NCBI GenBank assembly: GCA_000697665.1
Contig: KL197780.1
Location: forward strand, 25,204-89,203
Source: Jaapia argillacea MUCL 33604
Lineage: Eukaryota > Basidiomycota > Agaricomycetes > Jaapiales > Jaapiaceae
Reading direction: 5' to 3'
Length of the DNA: 64,000 nucleotides
Made by a program: the position numbers and the translations under genes. Below are positions 46,001 to 58,221 of this stretch, piece by piece. The number at the start of each line of letters is the position of its first letter. Position 1 is the stretch's first letter. The notes under the pieces are model-generated. The model did not search any database and was not told the DNA's origin. It saw only the letters and a program-made list of their open reading frames with translations.

Positions 46001-48690
46001 GGTTTTGGTCCGAAGTGACCTGGCGGCGTAGGATCCGCGTCTCTGGATGACGGCGAAGATGAGGATCTGACCGGAGGTTGGACTCTGAGCCCGGCAGAGC
46101 GACCCGCTCGTTTGGGCCAAAGACCGCCGCGGCAAAGTCTGCGGTTGGTGTTTTTCCTTGTGCTCCTGCTCACTCGCTTCTCCACCTGGCTCATAATCAC
46201 TTCATAACTGTACCCCCACCTCGTGATTACCCTGGTTCCTTTTTTCTCTCTTTCCGGGTTTTGTGTCGTTGCCCTTTGGGCGTGTGTGTTATTGCGTTTC
46301 ACTTTACTGTCGACCTTTCTTTCTTTTGTTGGTGAGTTTTTCCTTTGTCTCCTTTGCTCCGACGTTAGATGAGGATGTTTTCTTTCTACCACCCCTTTCC
46401 CCCTCATGGTGCATGCCTCTTCGTGCGAGGGGGATGAGTAGGTAGGTGTTCGCACCGAAACAAAAATGCAGCCTCGACACTCTTCGCCCGTCTCGGTCAT
46501 CCGGTGGCAGTTGTTTCTCTTGAGTCGGGCTTACACCAATGGTTGTTTTGCTTCTCCTTGTATACATGGATTCAGTGGTGAGTCTTCCCTCCCCTTCTAA
46601 TCGCATGGCTCTTTGTGACGAAGGCGACTAAGTATTGGTTAAGTATCTCAAGAGGGAAAATATGCATCTTTCCCTTCCGTCACTTCCGAATTATCCAGAC
46701 ATCAACATTGAAGTGATCGTTCCGTTTGAGCTATTCGTTGAATAGTGGTCTCAGGCTTCAGCATCCCAACTTTTACATCGCACCGTTATTGCGTTTACAT
46801 AGACTTACCGAACGAGAACTATGTGGTTCAATAGTTCGCTTCCGATTCACATCAGCCTTGAGGTGATACGAGCGGCTTACAGAGATAAGAACCCCCGGGG
46901 TGAATCCTTACAAAAACTTCAGTTCGTTATAGCGGTAAGTTTGTATCGAGTCCCTATCAGTGCTCCATCACATCGAATCGGCGGAGGGCCAACGGGGCGC
47001 CAAAAGAATTGTCGGACACTGTCAGGTGAGGAGGAAATGGAATTGATGGAGCATACGTAGGATAGTGACCAGTTGAGGACCAAAGTTACATCCTCCATAT
47101 CCTTACACCAACAGCCTTGAAGTTTGACTAGGACGAGAACGTCCGTCTAAAGACGTCTTCGGTCTTCCTCTAGAGTCGCTACTCCTATAATAAAATCAGC
47201 GAGATGCACTCTCCCGGATTGTGTTCCGCATGTAGTGGTTTCACACGACATATCAAAGGTTACTGCAGGGAATGATGTAACGAAACGCCCCATCCGTGGT
47301 CGCAAGATTTGAAAGCCCCTGACCATCGACGTTGGGAGATCTGTCCGGTTGAGATGTCGCTTCGTGACGCCAACGCGGATATTTTGGAAGAGTCCCTCGC
47401 TGCTGGATTTAAACCCAACAAGGATATAATAGGTAGAATAGACGTTCGGAGAGGTTGAAGATGGTCACATGATACCTCGATTCCGCTCCTCCGGACACCT
47501 TGATGATATAGGGCACCTTCAGAGGGGTGTTGGCAGACACTCGTTGAGTTATCAGGATCTCGAGTCGTGCAGATCCCCGCCACAAGGCGAAGAAGCTCAT
47601 TCATGCAATTTCCTGTAGCAAATTGGTCCTTTGAGGACGGAAGCTTGTCTAGTCAGTTTAATCTGCGAGGCGGCGGATTACCCGGCAACCGAGGGCCTGC
47701 GGAGTTTGATCGATGGAACCAGAGAAAGCAACTCAGAGGGCCATGTAGAATAGGATACCGTTTCGAAAAATACAGAGAATCCGAATGTCCAGTGGGTTCT
47801 GGGGGCCAGTTCGAGAGAGAGAAAAAACAGCTGGCAGGGTAAAAGGAGGGCCAAACCGAAGACCAGACGGTATAGTTGGTCAATGACTCGGGAGATGGAA
47901 GTCCTGACGGTAAAGGGTACAGATGTCGTTCGTACTGGTTTGACATTGACAATGAAAGAGGACAACCGTGCCACGTGTTCTAGCTGTCACAGCGAGCGCG
48001 GACCTCCGGGACCGTCAATTAGCAATTTGCCCTTGATTTACCGAATGAACTTCTTATGGCGTCGCTTTCACGGAGATCCTCCCAGTCCATGGATACCTTG
48101 ACCATCGAGACATTTTTGTACCCGGGCTCTGACTGTCACCGCTTCCATCCACTCGCCCCCAGCGGTACACCCCCCATAATCTTCTCGGACAATGATTTGC
48201 TCCTTAGGCAAGCAGTGCTTGATGCCCACGCAATCCAGATCTTATCTTCAAGCTCACATCGGACAAAGCGCCCTTTCCCCTAGGCCTTCAACTTCAAACA
48301 TAGTGAAGCGACGGACCTCCTCTTCACAATATACCCCTTGCTATTAGAAAATTGTGTTTTCCAACTGTCTTTCTAAGCAAGATCTGACCAGAGATAAGGT
48401 GGGTCAGTGGCTCAGCGGGGATAATTACTCTCGCTGGCATATATTCACCTCATCTCTCTCAGAGATCGAAAGCTTTCTTTGACTGGAACTTCGACTGCGC
48501 TCTCAGTGCCCCACCGTATCTCCTTGACGTATGCATTCCCCATATTAATGCCCATGTCATGTACTAATTAGGCGCCCCTCTTTGTTCCACCGCGCACCAT
48601 TCGCAGGATCACCCTTTCGAGCCATTCGTCATATGGAGGCTACCAGCTCTTGGACAGAATGCATGTGGGACGTCCCCAGGGTCCGAAAGT
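43006..48690. other. 5.7-kb stretch without a resolvable gene
   Basis: Many short ORFs lie on both strands. Minus-strand stretches near 44355-44795, 44863-45138 and 47678-47974 read as fairly protein-like (for example VFGLALLLPCQLFFLSLEL), so one or more multi-exon minus-strand genes may be hidden here. I could not connect them in phase. A T/C-rich region with poly-pyrimidine runs lies at 46180-46400. No repeat or RNA gene was recognised. Confidence 0.35.
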
Positions 48691-50343
48691 TTGTGCCCAG
48701 GATGCTTCCATGCCCTCCTTCTCGTATGTCATCCTCGCTGTTTTCTCAGAACTTGGCGTCTAATGCGTATACCAGTTCGGCATCCAAAGCGAGAGTTCGT
48801 TTGGAACCTACTTCGTTCCGGACGATACCCAATTCTGGATGAATCTATTGAGGTGCAGGAGATGGCTGTTAAATGCCGCCAAGATGTCGAGGACGTCATC
48901 ACCAGCTATCACTCATTGGCTCCCATCCTTACGGTGAACCCAGACGAACTGCTGCACGTCGAACGATGGTGCCACTCGGCGTTGGCTCCCGTACGTCGTC
49001 TCCCAACAGATCTCCTCCAGGAGATCTTCCTGTGCTGTCTCACCGACACCTACACCCGACCAAACCTCCAGTCCGCACCCTTGCTCCTCTGCCAGGTGTG
49101 CTTCTCGTGGAGATCACTGTGCCTGTCCACGCCACAGCTGTGGTCCTCGATAGATTTGCGAGACTTTAGGGATTCAGGAAGCGGACTAAGATCATCGTTG
49201 TTGCCACCGACTATCGTGGAAACATGGCTCGCCCGCTCAGGGCCGACGTGTCCCTTATCTATCCGATTATGCTCGCACCATCCTGAGTCGAGAACGCTCC
49301 TTCCCATTGCCCTGTCTCATCGTGATCGTTGGAGGAAGATTGATCTCACCTTCTTCGCTAGGGATGCAGAGTTTTTCCTTGCCCTCCTACCATCTCAGGA
49401 TCCGACACCTCTCCTCGAACAGTTAGACATCCACTTTAGCCTCCCATTCGAATCCCTAAACCCCCGCGCCGGCTTTCCTCCTCCGTCTGACCATATGTCC
49501 ACCCTTCTGCAGCGACTTACGTCTACGAGGCTCACAGAGCTTAACATTTCGGGATCCTATGCCTATGTGCTCTCGTTGAGGGAAGGTATCGAGATGTTAT
49601 CCAGGTGCCCCAACCTAGTCCAGTGTCAACTGGAGACCAAGACTATTAGCGAGGCCACTTCGCTTTTAGCACGAGTACGGCTCAATAACCTCGTATCGCT
49701 GGAACTCCGCGCCGAGTCGGCAGAGGTCGCGTATTTGTCCCTCACTCTCCCTCGACTGCAAAGTCTAACCGTCTTCACTTCCCAAAATCCCGCGATCCAA
49801 CCACATATCCACCTTGTTTCTTTCCTTGCCCGCTCCACACCTCCCCTTGAATACTTGCACTTATCACCTCCACCCGCATCCGAAGATCACCTTGTCGAAT
49901 GCTTGGAGAATACGCCACGTCTGAAGGAGCTCTCCTTGACCAAGATGTATCCACTTCAATCTCCACATCTGCAATGCATCTCCGATGTCATGCTCAGCCA
50001 CTTATCTGCATCGAGCTCTACGGGCGGATATATGGCGTTGACGACCCACTTATATCTTTTAGAGGTGGACGGGGACCTCTTGTGCTCGCCTGAAGGCCTG
50101 ACTGGCATGCTCATCTCTCGTTGGAGGCGAAACGCCCCCGAAGAATGTGATATGCGCCCAGCTTTAGGCACAGAGGCAGCACCATTTGCAGCCAATATTT
50201 CCGGGACGAATGCTTCCGGACCATCGCCTTTTAAGCTGGTCGTCCATTCAGGGACTTCATACCCATTGGCGAGGGTGAAGGAGCTGTTGACTGGCGTCGA
50301 GCACCAGTTTATCCAGGATGGTAGGACTGTCACGATTAGTTGA
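48691..50343 (+). CDS. F-box / leucine-rich protein
   Basis: A single ORF of up to 550 residues. An N-terminal helical segment (LRSGRYPILDESIEVQEM) leads into the F-box at about residues 92-145: RRLPTDLLQEIFLCCL, LLLCQVCFSWRSLCLS and LWSSIDL. Irregular leucine-rich segments follow to the C-terminus (RLTELNISGSY, LPRLQSLTVF, PRLKELSLTKM). It would act as a substrate receptor of an SCF ligase. The first 30-odd codons are Cys/Arg-rich and probably not part of the protein; a later Met or an upstream exon is likely the true start. It is a distant relative of the gene at 14691. Confidence 0.75.
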   Translation: MCPGCFHALLLVCHPRCFLRTWRLMRIPVRHPKREFVWNLLRSGRYPILDESIEVQEMAVKCRQDVEDVITSYHSLAPILTVNPDELLHVERWCHSALAPVRRLPTDLLQEIFLCCLTDTYTRPNLQSAPLLLCQVCFSWRSLCLSTPQLWSSIDLRDFRDSGSGLRSSLLPPTIVETWLARSGPTCPLSIRLCSHHPESRTLLPIALSHRDRWRKIDLTFFARDAEFFLALLPSQDPTPLLEQLDIHFSLPFESLNPRAGFPPPSDHMSTLLQRLTSTRLTELNISGSYAYVLSLREGIEMLSRCPNLVQCQLETKTISEATSLLARVRLNNLVSLELRAESAEVAYLSLTLPRLQSLTVFTSQNPAIQPHIHLVSFLARSTPPLEYLHLSPPPASEDHLVECLENTPRLKELSLTKMYPLQSPHLQCISDVMLSHLSASSSTGGYMALTTHLYLLEVDGDLLCSPEGLTGMLISRWRRNAPEECDMRPALGTEAAPFAANISGTNASGPSPFKLVVHSGTSYPLARVKELLTGVEHQFIQDGRTVTIS

Positions 50344-50429
50344 CCGCCCCGTTGATGATATGGGCTCAGAGAAGGCCTCCGCATGGCCGTAAAGGGAATA
50401 GTTGAGGGTCGAAATGACTTCCAGATGCC

Positions 50430-52457
50430 TTAGTGTAGATAACTTACTATGTTCTGTGGATCGTCCAACATTTTGTATTCCTCCATCAACAAATCATCTC
50501 CGAGTCTGAAGTGCTTCCAACGTATAAGTGGGGAGTGAGCGAGGAACAACCGAGGCCTGAAGACATATTTGCTGCTCGTCATGGCGGCGCCGCACCAAAC
50601 GGTAGGTAATTTAAATGATATCGGCGCCCCGAACGGTGGTAACGTGCAGAGTGGACGACCAGGCTTCAGGCAGCATGTTGAAGAGTGGGAGACTACGCTG
50701 TGAGTTGGTTTTACGACTGTAATGAGGTAGGACGGATGAGACAAATATTCTCGAATCCGAGGATCGGATTCGATGTCCGCTCATCAGCTAAACCACCCCA
50801 GGATACACATGTTCAAGTCTTAGGATAAGGGTCAGTTAGGAATTCACCATTGCGAAATATGTCTTACCTCATGGGATCCAGCATTCTCAGCAATCTGCCG
50901 CTATGTGAGGTTTTCTATCCACGAAACTTGTCGAGTCAACAGCTGAGCCCATGAATTCGACCGCCGAGAGTCTCAACTCTAATCGGAGAACGACCGAGGG
51001 CAGGGCCACAACTCCTTAAGGATCATCTGGAGGGTCGGAAGCAGGTACGAAAAGAACAATCGAACACAGGGACGTAGTCCCGAGCATACCCAAGATAAGA
51101 GAATCAACTATCAGGTCAAGTCAGTTGAGGAGAAAACAAAGGGAAAGATGAAACGTACACTGGATCGCATCACCTTGGGGCAGGTTGAATGCCATACCGT
51201 CAGCCGTCATGAATGGGAGAGCAGATGCGCCGAGTAGAGGTACTCGAACTCGAGCTCTTCAACCAGACCCATCAGCCAACCCCTCAGAGGACGGGTGGTC
51301 TGCCAAGTCAGTACCAATAATTGAACACCAGCAATCCATACCCAATCCCAGGAACGAAGACGTTGTCAAAAAAACGTACTGGTGCATATCGAAGCATTCC
51401 AATTGCGACGCAGGGCCCCCTGGGCCTGATCAACGATACGAGGGAGGGGTCCCTGGGTCCTAGAATGGTGACGTCTGATGAACTAGGGAGTCCGTCACGC
51501 TCTTAACGGGGAAATCAGCTGAATTTGATGCGGGATTGGAGATGGGGCCAGCAGCGGAGACTTCCATCTAGTACAGTAGGAGCCTCAGTCTCATCAGACA
51601 GATAGGGACCGAGGAAGAAAATTACGAAAGTCTGTGGTTACGTTTGAAGTTCGGCGGAGGACCAGAGAAGAAACCGAGCTGGCACCTCGACAGGGATATC
51701 TCACCGGAGTGGGGATAGGAGCTCTGCACTGTACAACGAGGGTTTGATTGCGATCAGGGAGGTACTGTACTATCCAAGGAAAGCCTGAGAAAAACTTAAA
51801 GGTTCAAAATCGTCTGCAAGGCGTCCCAATCGGCATGCGATCCGGGATCAAACTTGCCAGTTTCGAACGCACGGCGAGAAGGACGTATTTGCAACTTCAA
51901 GAGGAAAGGGCGGTTCCTTGTCAGACGAAGACGAAAAAGGGGGTACAAAGCAAAACGGACATTGAACAACCTTTGCAGTCAAGAAGATGGACATTCCCGA
52001 AAAGGTTGGGGGACAATAAGACATGCGCTGATGCAGGGTCCCGTATCACACAGCGATTCTTGTCAAATAAGAGAGTTCTATCAGGTACGGGGGTTAAGCC
52101 CATCCATCACTCATTTAGACTAAGATCAAGGTTAACCTACCGATTTGTCCTTGGGATGATGCGTATGACTATCGATTGGGATCGATCAGGGTGGGTTTGA
52201 AGGTCATCTGAGATACTTGTGAGAGCTTCTGGTGTGTCGTCGGAGCTCGGTTGAACTTTGACCTTTGACCTTTGGAAAACGGGAGCGAGTGGGATGACTG
52301 GGGTTGGAGTCGAAGAGTCCGGGTAAGGGTGCGGGAGGCGGCCGTGGGGGCCGTCAGAAATGGATCCTCCAAGAGAAAATGAGTGTGATCGAGGTTGCGC
52401 AGAGAAAATTTTTGAAAGGAGAAGGAAGGTGAAGCGGAGTGGAGGGGCTATTGGCAA
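50430..52457 (-). CDS. Spliced gene of unknown function
   Basis: Seven minus-strand exons join in phase with consensus sites: 52457-52141, 52077-51971, 51894-51854, 51764-51705, 51631-51562, 51501-51380 and 51299 onward. The product starts MPIAPPLRFTFLLLSKIF (possible signal sequence) and contains RCVIRDPASAHVLLSPNLFG, LPDRNQTLVVQCRAP, FVIFFLGPYLSDETEAP and VTILGPRDPSLVSLIRPRG. I do not recognise it. After exon 7 the frame either ends near 51207 or shifts to a second coherent stretch (ALPFMTADGMAFNLPQGDAI, then SLILGMLGTTSLCSIVLF) reaching an ORF at 50744-50430. The 3' end is therefore unresolved, and the gene may be frameshifted there. Confidence 0.35.
50751..50773. other. Perfect 10-bp inverted repeat
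   Basis: TCGAATCCGA and TCGGATTCGA flank a 3-nt spacer (GGA). It could form a hairpin or be a binding site for a dimeric protein. It lies in a probable intron or spacer of the minus-strand gene model. Confidence 0.7.
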
Positions 52458-53775
52458 AGCTGGGTAGGGTTAGTGGTAAGATGTGATCGATGACATCGAC
52501 GGATTCGAGGCAACGAAGCAGGGATGGCCACAGCAGAACTCAGCAGAATATTGGAGAAGTCATCGCAGGACGACGCATGTTGATACGTGAAGGTCAATAG
52601 CCGTGTTGTGTGGGTCATTATCGCTATGACGTCCAAGCAATATGTCTTGTTTTGGCAGCTCAATATTGGGAAGGTTGATGAGGGCGGTATGGGGTTATGT
52701 GAGTAACCGCTTGATGGCGGCCGACGGTAGCGGGGACTTGTGTAGAATTTTTTTGCCTTTGTGAAGGGGAGGGTGAGTTAGTTGCGGGGCGAAACAGCGG
52801 TGTTCACGGTTGGTTTCAGACGACGGAGAGGTGATTGCCACGCCAAGAGGCGCCGCTAGTTCTCCACAATCAACAAAGATCGGTGAGTATGGAATGAACC
52901 ATCGGGTGACCGGGAAATGACAAAGAGGATATGTGAAGAGACGGTACAGCCACCATCGTTGTGGACCTCACGCAGTTGATGTGAGCACCTCGTGTGGATG
53001 CTCGAGGTTGAAATGTTCCTTGAAAAGAACCTTCTATCAGTCATTTCAGGTCATTTCGCGTAGGCGCTCAGGCTTCTATCACCTAATTCAATTAAGATAT
53101 GCATGCCTTGTTCCTCGACGGTATAATCGACATGAGAGAAAAAACATACGCCCCTTGAAGAAAATCGGCAAAAAATGTTGTGGTATGGCATGAGGTGCGA
53201 GAAATCGTTTCAAAGTTTGGTTAGAACGGAGGCCGAGGAGGTTGTCGAGGACGGGAATGATGGTTTGAGCCAGAAAAGGGAAGCGTTATATTATTTCAAA
53301 CAAATAGTGATCCGGAGACCGACAGCCGAAGCGATGGCTCATGGAAGCAATTGCAGCACCTGCTTGATGCAGAATTGTCAGCGTGCGTTGTGCTGCAACG
53401 GCTCATTCGCCGACGGTGTTGTGCAATAATCCAAAGCGGGGAACGCAACTGAAGCCCGTCTCCAACCTTCCTTGTCTTCTGCCCATTTTCTTTGTCCTTT
53501 TTTCTTTATTTTTCTGTCTTTTTGTCGAGGCAGAATAAGTTATTCCTGACGTGAGTGTTTGGGTTACGCCGATTTTGTTACCGACTCTCACTCATCACGC
53601 TTCCAAACTCGCATCTCCATAACCAGCACCGTCAATACCCTACTTTCGCTCTAGTATCTCCGCCACCATTCCCACACAAAGCATATCGCCACCCTCCCGC
53701 CCTTGCCCTTGTTGTCTTTGCTTGCTTTGGCTCGTCCATCACTGAGCATATCTGGTTTTTGCCGTCGTCTCCACT
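52458..53775. other. Divergent intergenic region upstream of G-alpha
   Basis: This lies between the minus-strand unknown gene and the G-alpha gene and should contain both promoters. Small ORFs (52933-53193, 53175-53429) show no domain. A T-rich pyrimidine tract at 53480-53520 lies about 260 bp before the G-alpha start. Confidence 0.4.
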
Positions 53776-55752
53776 ATGGGCGCATGTTTCTCTTCGGCTT
53801 CGATGGATGTTACGGACGACGATAAGAGGCGGCATCGGGATGCTGAGAGGCAGATGAAGGAGGTAAGTGGACACACTCTAAGCTTTTGAGTTGTCAGAAA
53901 TGTCGGGTTTGGGAATGGGTTCGGCGGCCGTTCTCATGATAGGCACAATGGATATGCAGTCGCTGGCGGAGAATGTGTCTTCCGATGAGGGTCGGACTAT
54001 GCTGTCCGGCCTTGTCCCAACAGCAGGGGCGCCCTTTGGGCTGTCGCTTGGCGGTTCAGGCCTCCCCATTCCTTGTCCTCAAGCTCTTATCGGCAGCTTG
54101 TTCAGTATTCGAGTCGTCTGACCATGTCCTCCGCAGGCAAAGACCAAGCTGGCGTCACAAGTCAAGGTTCGCCATGCCTGTCCATCCTTCTGCTCGTCGA
54201 GATACTGACCGGTCTTGAAGGTCCTACTACTAGGGTCCGGCGACTCCGGAAAGTCGACAATTCTTAAGGTAGTTTCTCCCTACTCCTCCCTTGTTGTCTC
54301 AAAACTAACATCCGGCCCCAGCAAATGCGACTGATCCACAAAGTCCCCTTCTCCCCTCTCGAAATCGAGTCCTACCGTCAACTTGTCTTTAACAACCTAA
54401 CTCACGGCCTACAATCCGTTCTCAATGCTATGGCCGACATGGAGCTCCAAGTTGAAGAGAAGAATATTGAGTACGCCGAGATGGTTGAGAATGCTGTTGA
54501 CTTGAAGGATGGAGAGCCGTTTCCCATCGAGTTTCTTGAACCTCTGAGGAAACTCTGGGGAGATGAGAACGTTAGGAGGGCTTACGAACGGGGGAACGAA
54601 GCTGCGTTACCTGAGAAGTACGTTTTACCCCAGATTTATCAATCCCATATTGGTACTGATGTGATGACTATCGCAGTCTCATATACTTCTTCTCCGACCT
54701 AGACCGACTCTTCAGACCAACCTACCAACCAGACTCAACTGACATCGTCCACTGCCGAGCCCGAACGATCGGTATCACAGAGACGGTGTTCCAGCTCAAG
54801 GAACATGAGATGTTGATGGTGGATGTGGGTGGACAGAAGAGTGAGAGAAGGAAGTGGATACATTGCTTTCAGGATGTGACGAGTATTCTGTTTTTGGTGT
54901 CGCTGAGTGGGTATGATCAATGTCTGGTTGAGGATAAGGACGCGGTGAGTGGGGTTTTGCCCTTGTTCAATTCTTCCTTCGGCGCTGACCGTTTGGCTGA
55001 TGCAGAACCAAATGCAAGATGCTATGACGATATGGGATTCAATATGTCATTCACAATGGTTTAAGCAGACCTCAATAGTAAGTATATGCTCTCTGGTTCC
55101 TCTCAACCTGGCCTTAACTCGCACATCGTAGATTCTCTTCCTGAACAAGAACGACTTATACGAGAAGAAAATCCCTCATTCCGATATCAAGAATTTCTTC
55201 CCCGTACGTCGCATCCGTCGTCTCGTCGCATTCCTGAGTTTTTTTACTGACTATATGCGCCATATTCTGGCTTCTGTCGTCTCCTCATTCAGGACTACGA
55301 TGGTGAATCGGGCGATGCGCGCGCTGGCCGTGAATACTTTAAGAAGCGGTTTGCGCGATTAGCCCAGAAGGCGGGATCGAAGGAGAGAGAGATTTACATT
55401 CAGTGAGTCCTGTACCCCTCGAATGGCTTACTCCTCTGCTCCCTCTGGTATCACGGATGGCTAACGGGTTCGTGAAGCATAACAACGGCCACGGATACTG
55501 CTATGTTAAGAGTCGTTATGGCTGCCGTCGAAGGTACGTCGCTTCATTCATTCTGCATGTCATGTGGAGCTGACTATATGCGTTTCTTTATCGCCTCGCA
55601 GAGTGAGTCTTTCCTTCCCCTCGCGTCATCACTTTATTCATTGCATCGTCCCTTTCATGCCTCGTTTCTTCCGCTTCGTTCCTCGCTGTGCTCGCCCTCG
55701 TCGTTGCAGCACCATCCTCCGAGGCGCTCTAGAAAATGCGGCGCTCATATGA
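53776..55752 (+). CDS. Heterotrimeric G protein alpha subunit
   Basis: The 360-residue model uses exons 53776-53862, 54137-54166, 54221-54268, 54322-54617, 54677-54944, 55006-55077, 55132-55203, 55293-55402, 55478-55533, 55602 (one base) and 55710-55752. It starts MGACFS (N-myristoylation Gly2, palmitoylation Cys4). The P-loop is GSGDSGKST (44-52; Asp for the usual Glu), switch I RARTIGITE (181-189), switch II DVGGQK (203-208; Lys for Arg), then NKND and TTATDT (Thr for the Cys of TCAT). The last 25 residues (ending GALENAALI) match the family length exactly only if the one-base exon is used. It couples seven-helix receptors (for example nutrient or pheromone) to cAMP or MAP kinase signalling. 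Subgroup is undecided. Confidence 0.92.
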
Positions 55753-58221
55753 GAGTCCCTCCCCTTTTTTTGTTTTTCTATGCCTTCTTCTCTTGATTGT
55801 AGCATCATCTTGTCGCTCTTCCTTCTTCGATCTTTATTGTAATACGGTGTGTTCATTGACTGGGCGATATTTTCTTCTTAATTTCTTCTTCATAATTTTC
55901 CTTTTTCTCTCCTCTTCGTCCTCGCGCGTGTCGTAATGAGATACTCATCGGTTAACCTCTCTCTTGTCTTTTTTGCACCCATCCTCTCTTCAAAACTCCG
56001 AACCGTATCCATCCATCATCACTCGCAATTTATCATTACCTCGTGAATGCAATGTACTCTTGGAATGCTCAGTGCCATCATTAGCAAGAATGTGAGTCGC
56101 TTTTTTCTTCCCTTCATCAGTCATTTTTAGATTCTCCCGCGTCTGCGCTTGTTGGACGCTTCTTTTTCTATCTTGATCACCGCCTTCGTGATCTCATCTT
56201 GGAGCTTTGGACTAAAGCTTTCTTGGCTTCCTTGGGCGCGCCATGCTGATTTACCTCTCTCCCTCGCGACGTTGTTAGATCCGCGAAATCATGCTATAAT
56301 CAAGCCCACCACACTAGAAGTCGTCCCTTTTCACGCTCTCCCTTTGTGCAATCGTTCAAGCTTTGTTTCGCTTTTGCCTCCCTCCTCTCCCTCGTTGGGC
56401 CTGGTTCGCCTTCGTGTATCCCTGGATCGTCGACCGTCCACCCACCTCTTGTACAATCTCTCGAATCCCGCTTTTGCCGCTCTCGGCATGTACATTCCAT
56501 TCATTTCACTTCAAAGCCCTGGAACTCACTCCGCATTCAATCCTCCGCTCGTCATTCACCCTGTCGTCACCGCTTTGTAGAACCAGCCTTTTCTTTTTCA
56601 ACCGACCTTTGCCTTAACTTATCTGGATCGCGAGACGGTCCAATGCATCCGGAGGGAAGGCGAATTCCTTTTTGGGAGTTGTAGTGGATATTGGTTAGCG
56701 CTGCTGCTGGTTGTGGAACAAACGACGCGAAGGGCGATTGAGAGATGGAGGGGAACGGACCTGCCTCTTTTTTATCATCTATTCATTAATCGGATTGGAC
56801 TGCAGATTTGGGATCGACCCTTACCTTGGAATTCGTCCTGCGACTATTCGTCGACATCTCAATTTAGCTCGCGCTACGGCTCCGCTTTGCACCCACCTGA
56901 CCTCCCTCCCTACCCTCCCGGTTTCTGCTGCGCATATGCTATTTCCGCTTGTCACCTGTTCATAAAACAACCTACTTCTTCCTTTACTGGAGTTCTCTTG
57001 TTCGATGTTTCTGGGTTTGGTCATGGCCGCTTTCCTGGTTGTGTATAGTCCATAGAGCTTGTATTTAGTCTCTGCTATAATTGGAGAGAGGCCTTTCTGT
57101 GCTGTACAAGCTGTCGGCTGGAAGCGAGAGGTTTGGAATGATGGAGGGGATTTGGGAAGAGGTTTCCTGTAGGCATCTATGCTCAGCGCTGACAGGGCTG
57201 CGCGGCTTATGTTCTGATGGAAGGTGATAGGCTCCCGTAAGCTTTTGCTATCGGCTGCCGCTCGCGCGTTTCCCAACAGAATGGACTGCCGGGTTTCACG
57301 CATTCTGTCCGCAATGGTCTTGACTTGCAGGTCCAAATGTCCAATAAAGTTGGAACAAAGTGGTATGTGTCAACGTCATCGGATCCAATCATCCCAGCGA
57401 CCCGAGCCTTACAAGTGCCGAAGCGCTTTCTGATGATTCTGGGAACCAAGTCGACCGACCTGTTGAGTTCACTGCGGGATCGGGCTCTGTTACGTCGGAA
57501 GATGAATTCATTCTGCCAAGGAGATGTCAAGATTTTCCACAGGGCGTCAATCGATGCAGCGGGACCAATCCTGGGTGCCTATGGCTGTTGCCATATCTGC
57601 ACTGACGCTTGGAAGACTCCTGAGCACGGTCCTTTCACCGCATGGGAAGCCGACAACCCTCCCACACAACAGGTGTACTATCTGATGAACCACCGCATGC
57701 CGAGCTATCCAATCTGACAGTGACCGGCGGTCTCACCTTTGTAAATATAGAATTCTATGTACAGGCTCGCTGAGAACTACTGCGGTAGATAGGATGATCC
57801 AATGGCTGACTGGAATGGGAAACCATATAGCCTGCGTACGTAGCGCGACAAGTCAGAGAGACAAAAGTTATGAAGGTGTCATAGCTCAGCGCTCACATAC
57901 CAAACTACCAAGTCCACGTCGACTTATCGTTCCCGGATACATTCAATTTGTTGGACAGATGATGAAACTTGTGCCGTTTTTGCAGTACTTTCGAAGTTGA
58001 CCTCTCAAGTACTCCACCAATTCCATGCTCGACGAATGCAGTGACTTCGGGCAACAGGCTGGATGGGCCAAGGGAGGAGAATCGGGATTCAATCATGGCA
58101 ATGAAAGATCAGCAGAAAAGGTGGGCCCATGTAGGTCGAACTTGACCAAACTTGGGCACAGAGCTCCAACAGATGATATACCGTGGGGATCGACGGTCAG
58201 GGCAATGAGGGTATTATTGAT
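55753..58221. other. Downstream of G-alpha; no resolved gene
   Basis: The first 250 bp are T-rich and probably the G-alpha 3' region. Open stretches exist at 56149-56580 (+), 57325-57717 (+) and 57336-56821 (-). The last reads QVKTIADRMRETRQSILLGN and could be an exon of an unknown minus-strand gene. None shows a known domain. Confidence 0.35.

Noticed and set aside
45950-46600. Overlapping ORFs on both strands
   Set aside because: They are low-complexity products of T/C-rich DNA with no splice-consistent frame or family resemblance.
50740-50810. tRNA-like sequence (GATTCGAGA loop)
   Set aside because: The apparent T-loop is explained by the inverted repeat; no cloverleaf with acceptor stem and anticodon arm can be drawn.
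55534-55709. Single intron at the end of the G-alpha gene
   Set aside because: It would change frame and destroy the conserved C-terminal helix; the one-base exon restores both residue and length.
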